In this document: positions 63,682 through 64,000 of the stretch, one piece after another
Layout of the letters: every line of letters starts with the position of its first letter
How positions within the stretch are numbered: position 1 is the stretch's first letter
DNA from: Chromobacterium vaccinii
Lineage (GTDB): Bacteria; Pseudomonadota; Gammaproteobacteria; Burkholderiales; Chromobacteriaceae
Assembly: GCF_000971335.1 (NCBI RefSeq)
Contig: NZ_JZJL01000003.1
Span: 110,046 to 174,045 of the forward strand
Length of the DNA: 64,000 nt
Reading direction: 5' to 3'
Made by a program: the position numbers and the translations under genes
Notes under the pieces: model-generated
Database searches by the model: none
What the model saw: the letters and a program-made list of their open reading frames with translations, nothing else
Told to the model about the DNA's origin: nothing

Positions 63682-64000
63682 ATGAAAAAGCTGGCTCTGC
63701 TCGCCCTGACCGCTGCTTTCAGCCTGGTGTCCGCTAACGGCTTCGCCGCTGAAAAGGCCGCCGCTTCCGCTCCGGCAATCCACAAGGCCAAGAAGGCCGA
63801 AAAGAAAAAAGTAGCTTCCGCTCAAAAGGCTCAAGCCGCCAAGGCTGACGCTTCCGCTCCGAAGGCCAAGAAGGCCAAGAAGCACGTAGCCAAGAAGGAC
63901 GCTTCCGCTCAGAAGGCTCAAGCCGCCAAGGCCGACGCTTCCGCTCCGAAGGCCAAGAAGGCCCACAAGCACGCTGCTAAGAAGCACGCTGCCAAGAAAA
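63682..64000 (+). CDS. Exported Ala/Lys-rich repeat protein, acid-shock (Asr)-like (cut by window end)
   Basis: At least 106 residues, no stop before the window ends. A signal peptide (MKKLALLALTAAFSLVSANG, cleaved near FAA at residues 21-23) is followed by a very basic, low-complexity body of Ala, Lys, Ser and His with a 24-residue unit repeated twice. This composition matches acid-shock protein Asr, a periplasmic basic protein induced at low pH in E. coli and placed under RstA there. Good AGGAG ribosome site. The name stays tentative because composition alone carries the similarity. Confidence 0.7.
   Translation, partial: MKKLALLALTAAFSLVSANGFAAEKAAASAPAIHKAKKAEKKKVASAQKAQAAKADASAPKAKKAKKHVAKKDASAQKAQAAKADASAPKAKKAHKHAAKKHAAKK
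63814..63972 (+). repeat. Two 72-base coding repeats in the acid-shock-like gene
   Basis: Copies at 63814-63885 and 63901-63972 differ at four positions and are separated by 15 bases, an 87-base period. They encode ASAQKAQAAKADASAPKAKK-type units. They lie in frame in one gene, so this is internal duplication of the protein. More copies may follow past the window end. Confidence 0.9.

Noticed and set aside
63814..63972. Tandem repeats as a possible CRISPR array
   Set aside because: Units are 72 bases, in frame and coding, with only a 15-base gap; no cas genes.

Overview
The window reads as a chromosomal segment of a GC-rich (about 65%) Gram-negative betaproteobacterium, most like Chromobacterium or a close relative in the Neisseriales. 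This rests on the housekeeping gene blocks, a Gram-negative (OmpC/PorB-type) porin, a complete general secretion (type II) operon and the codon use. It is a family-level impression from the proteins, not a database result. There are no rRNA or tRNA genes, no CRISPR array, no insertion sequence and no prophage. Almost every base belongs to a recognisable gene, and most long antisense frames are GC-driven shadows.

Layout. 1-4.2 kb: DedA membrane protein, alanine racemase, and a rhombosortase coupled to an ExeM-type secreted nuclease carrying the C-terminal tag that such proteases recognise. 4.4-10.9 kb: glmM, folP, ftsH, rlmE, yhbY, a DUF4149 membrane protein and greA. 11-16.3 kb: carB, a LysE/LeuE-type exporter and carA, preceded by a promoter and a terminator-like leader hairpin. 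16.3-27.1 kb: a twelve-gene type II secretion operon (gspC to gspN), mostly joined by overlapping stop/start codons, with two stem-loops just before the major pseudopilin gene. 27.4-31.7 kb: fatty-acid oxidation genes (acyl-CoA dehydrogenase, etfBA, MaoC hydratase) with a PsrA-like operator. 31.7-34.5 kb: queG, tsaE, amiC. 34.5-40 kb: yacG, zapD, coaE, pilD, pilC, pilB; the PilD peptidase probably also matures the Gsp pseudopilins. 40-46.7 kb: porin, ComEA-like protein, YpjD/HemX-like protein, ffh, an orphan ATP-grasp enzyme, purB.

46.8-49.2 kb holds the most unusual gene: a stand-alone protein of about 721 residues with the nucleotide-binding loops of the tubulin/FtsZ superfamily, including a perfect tubulin signature and a T7-like Asp pair. 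49.5-55.3 kb is a tripartite RND efflux operon in the order permease, adaptor, outer-membrane factor. 55.6-61.5 kb is a membrane-bound formate dehydrogenase (alpha, beta, gamma, FdhE) whose alpha subunit has cysteine where the E. coli enzyme has selenocysteine; a large inverted repeat sits before fdhE. 61.5-64 kb is an RstA/RstB two-component system followed by a secreted Ala/Lys-rich, acid-shock-like protein (cut by the window end), with an RstA-box-like sequence in the gap between them.

The strongest leads are the tubulin-like GTPase, the rstAB/acid-shock-like module with its candidate operator, the rhombosortase/nuclease pair close to a complete type II system, the PsrA-like palindrome before etfBA, and the carA leader.
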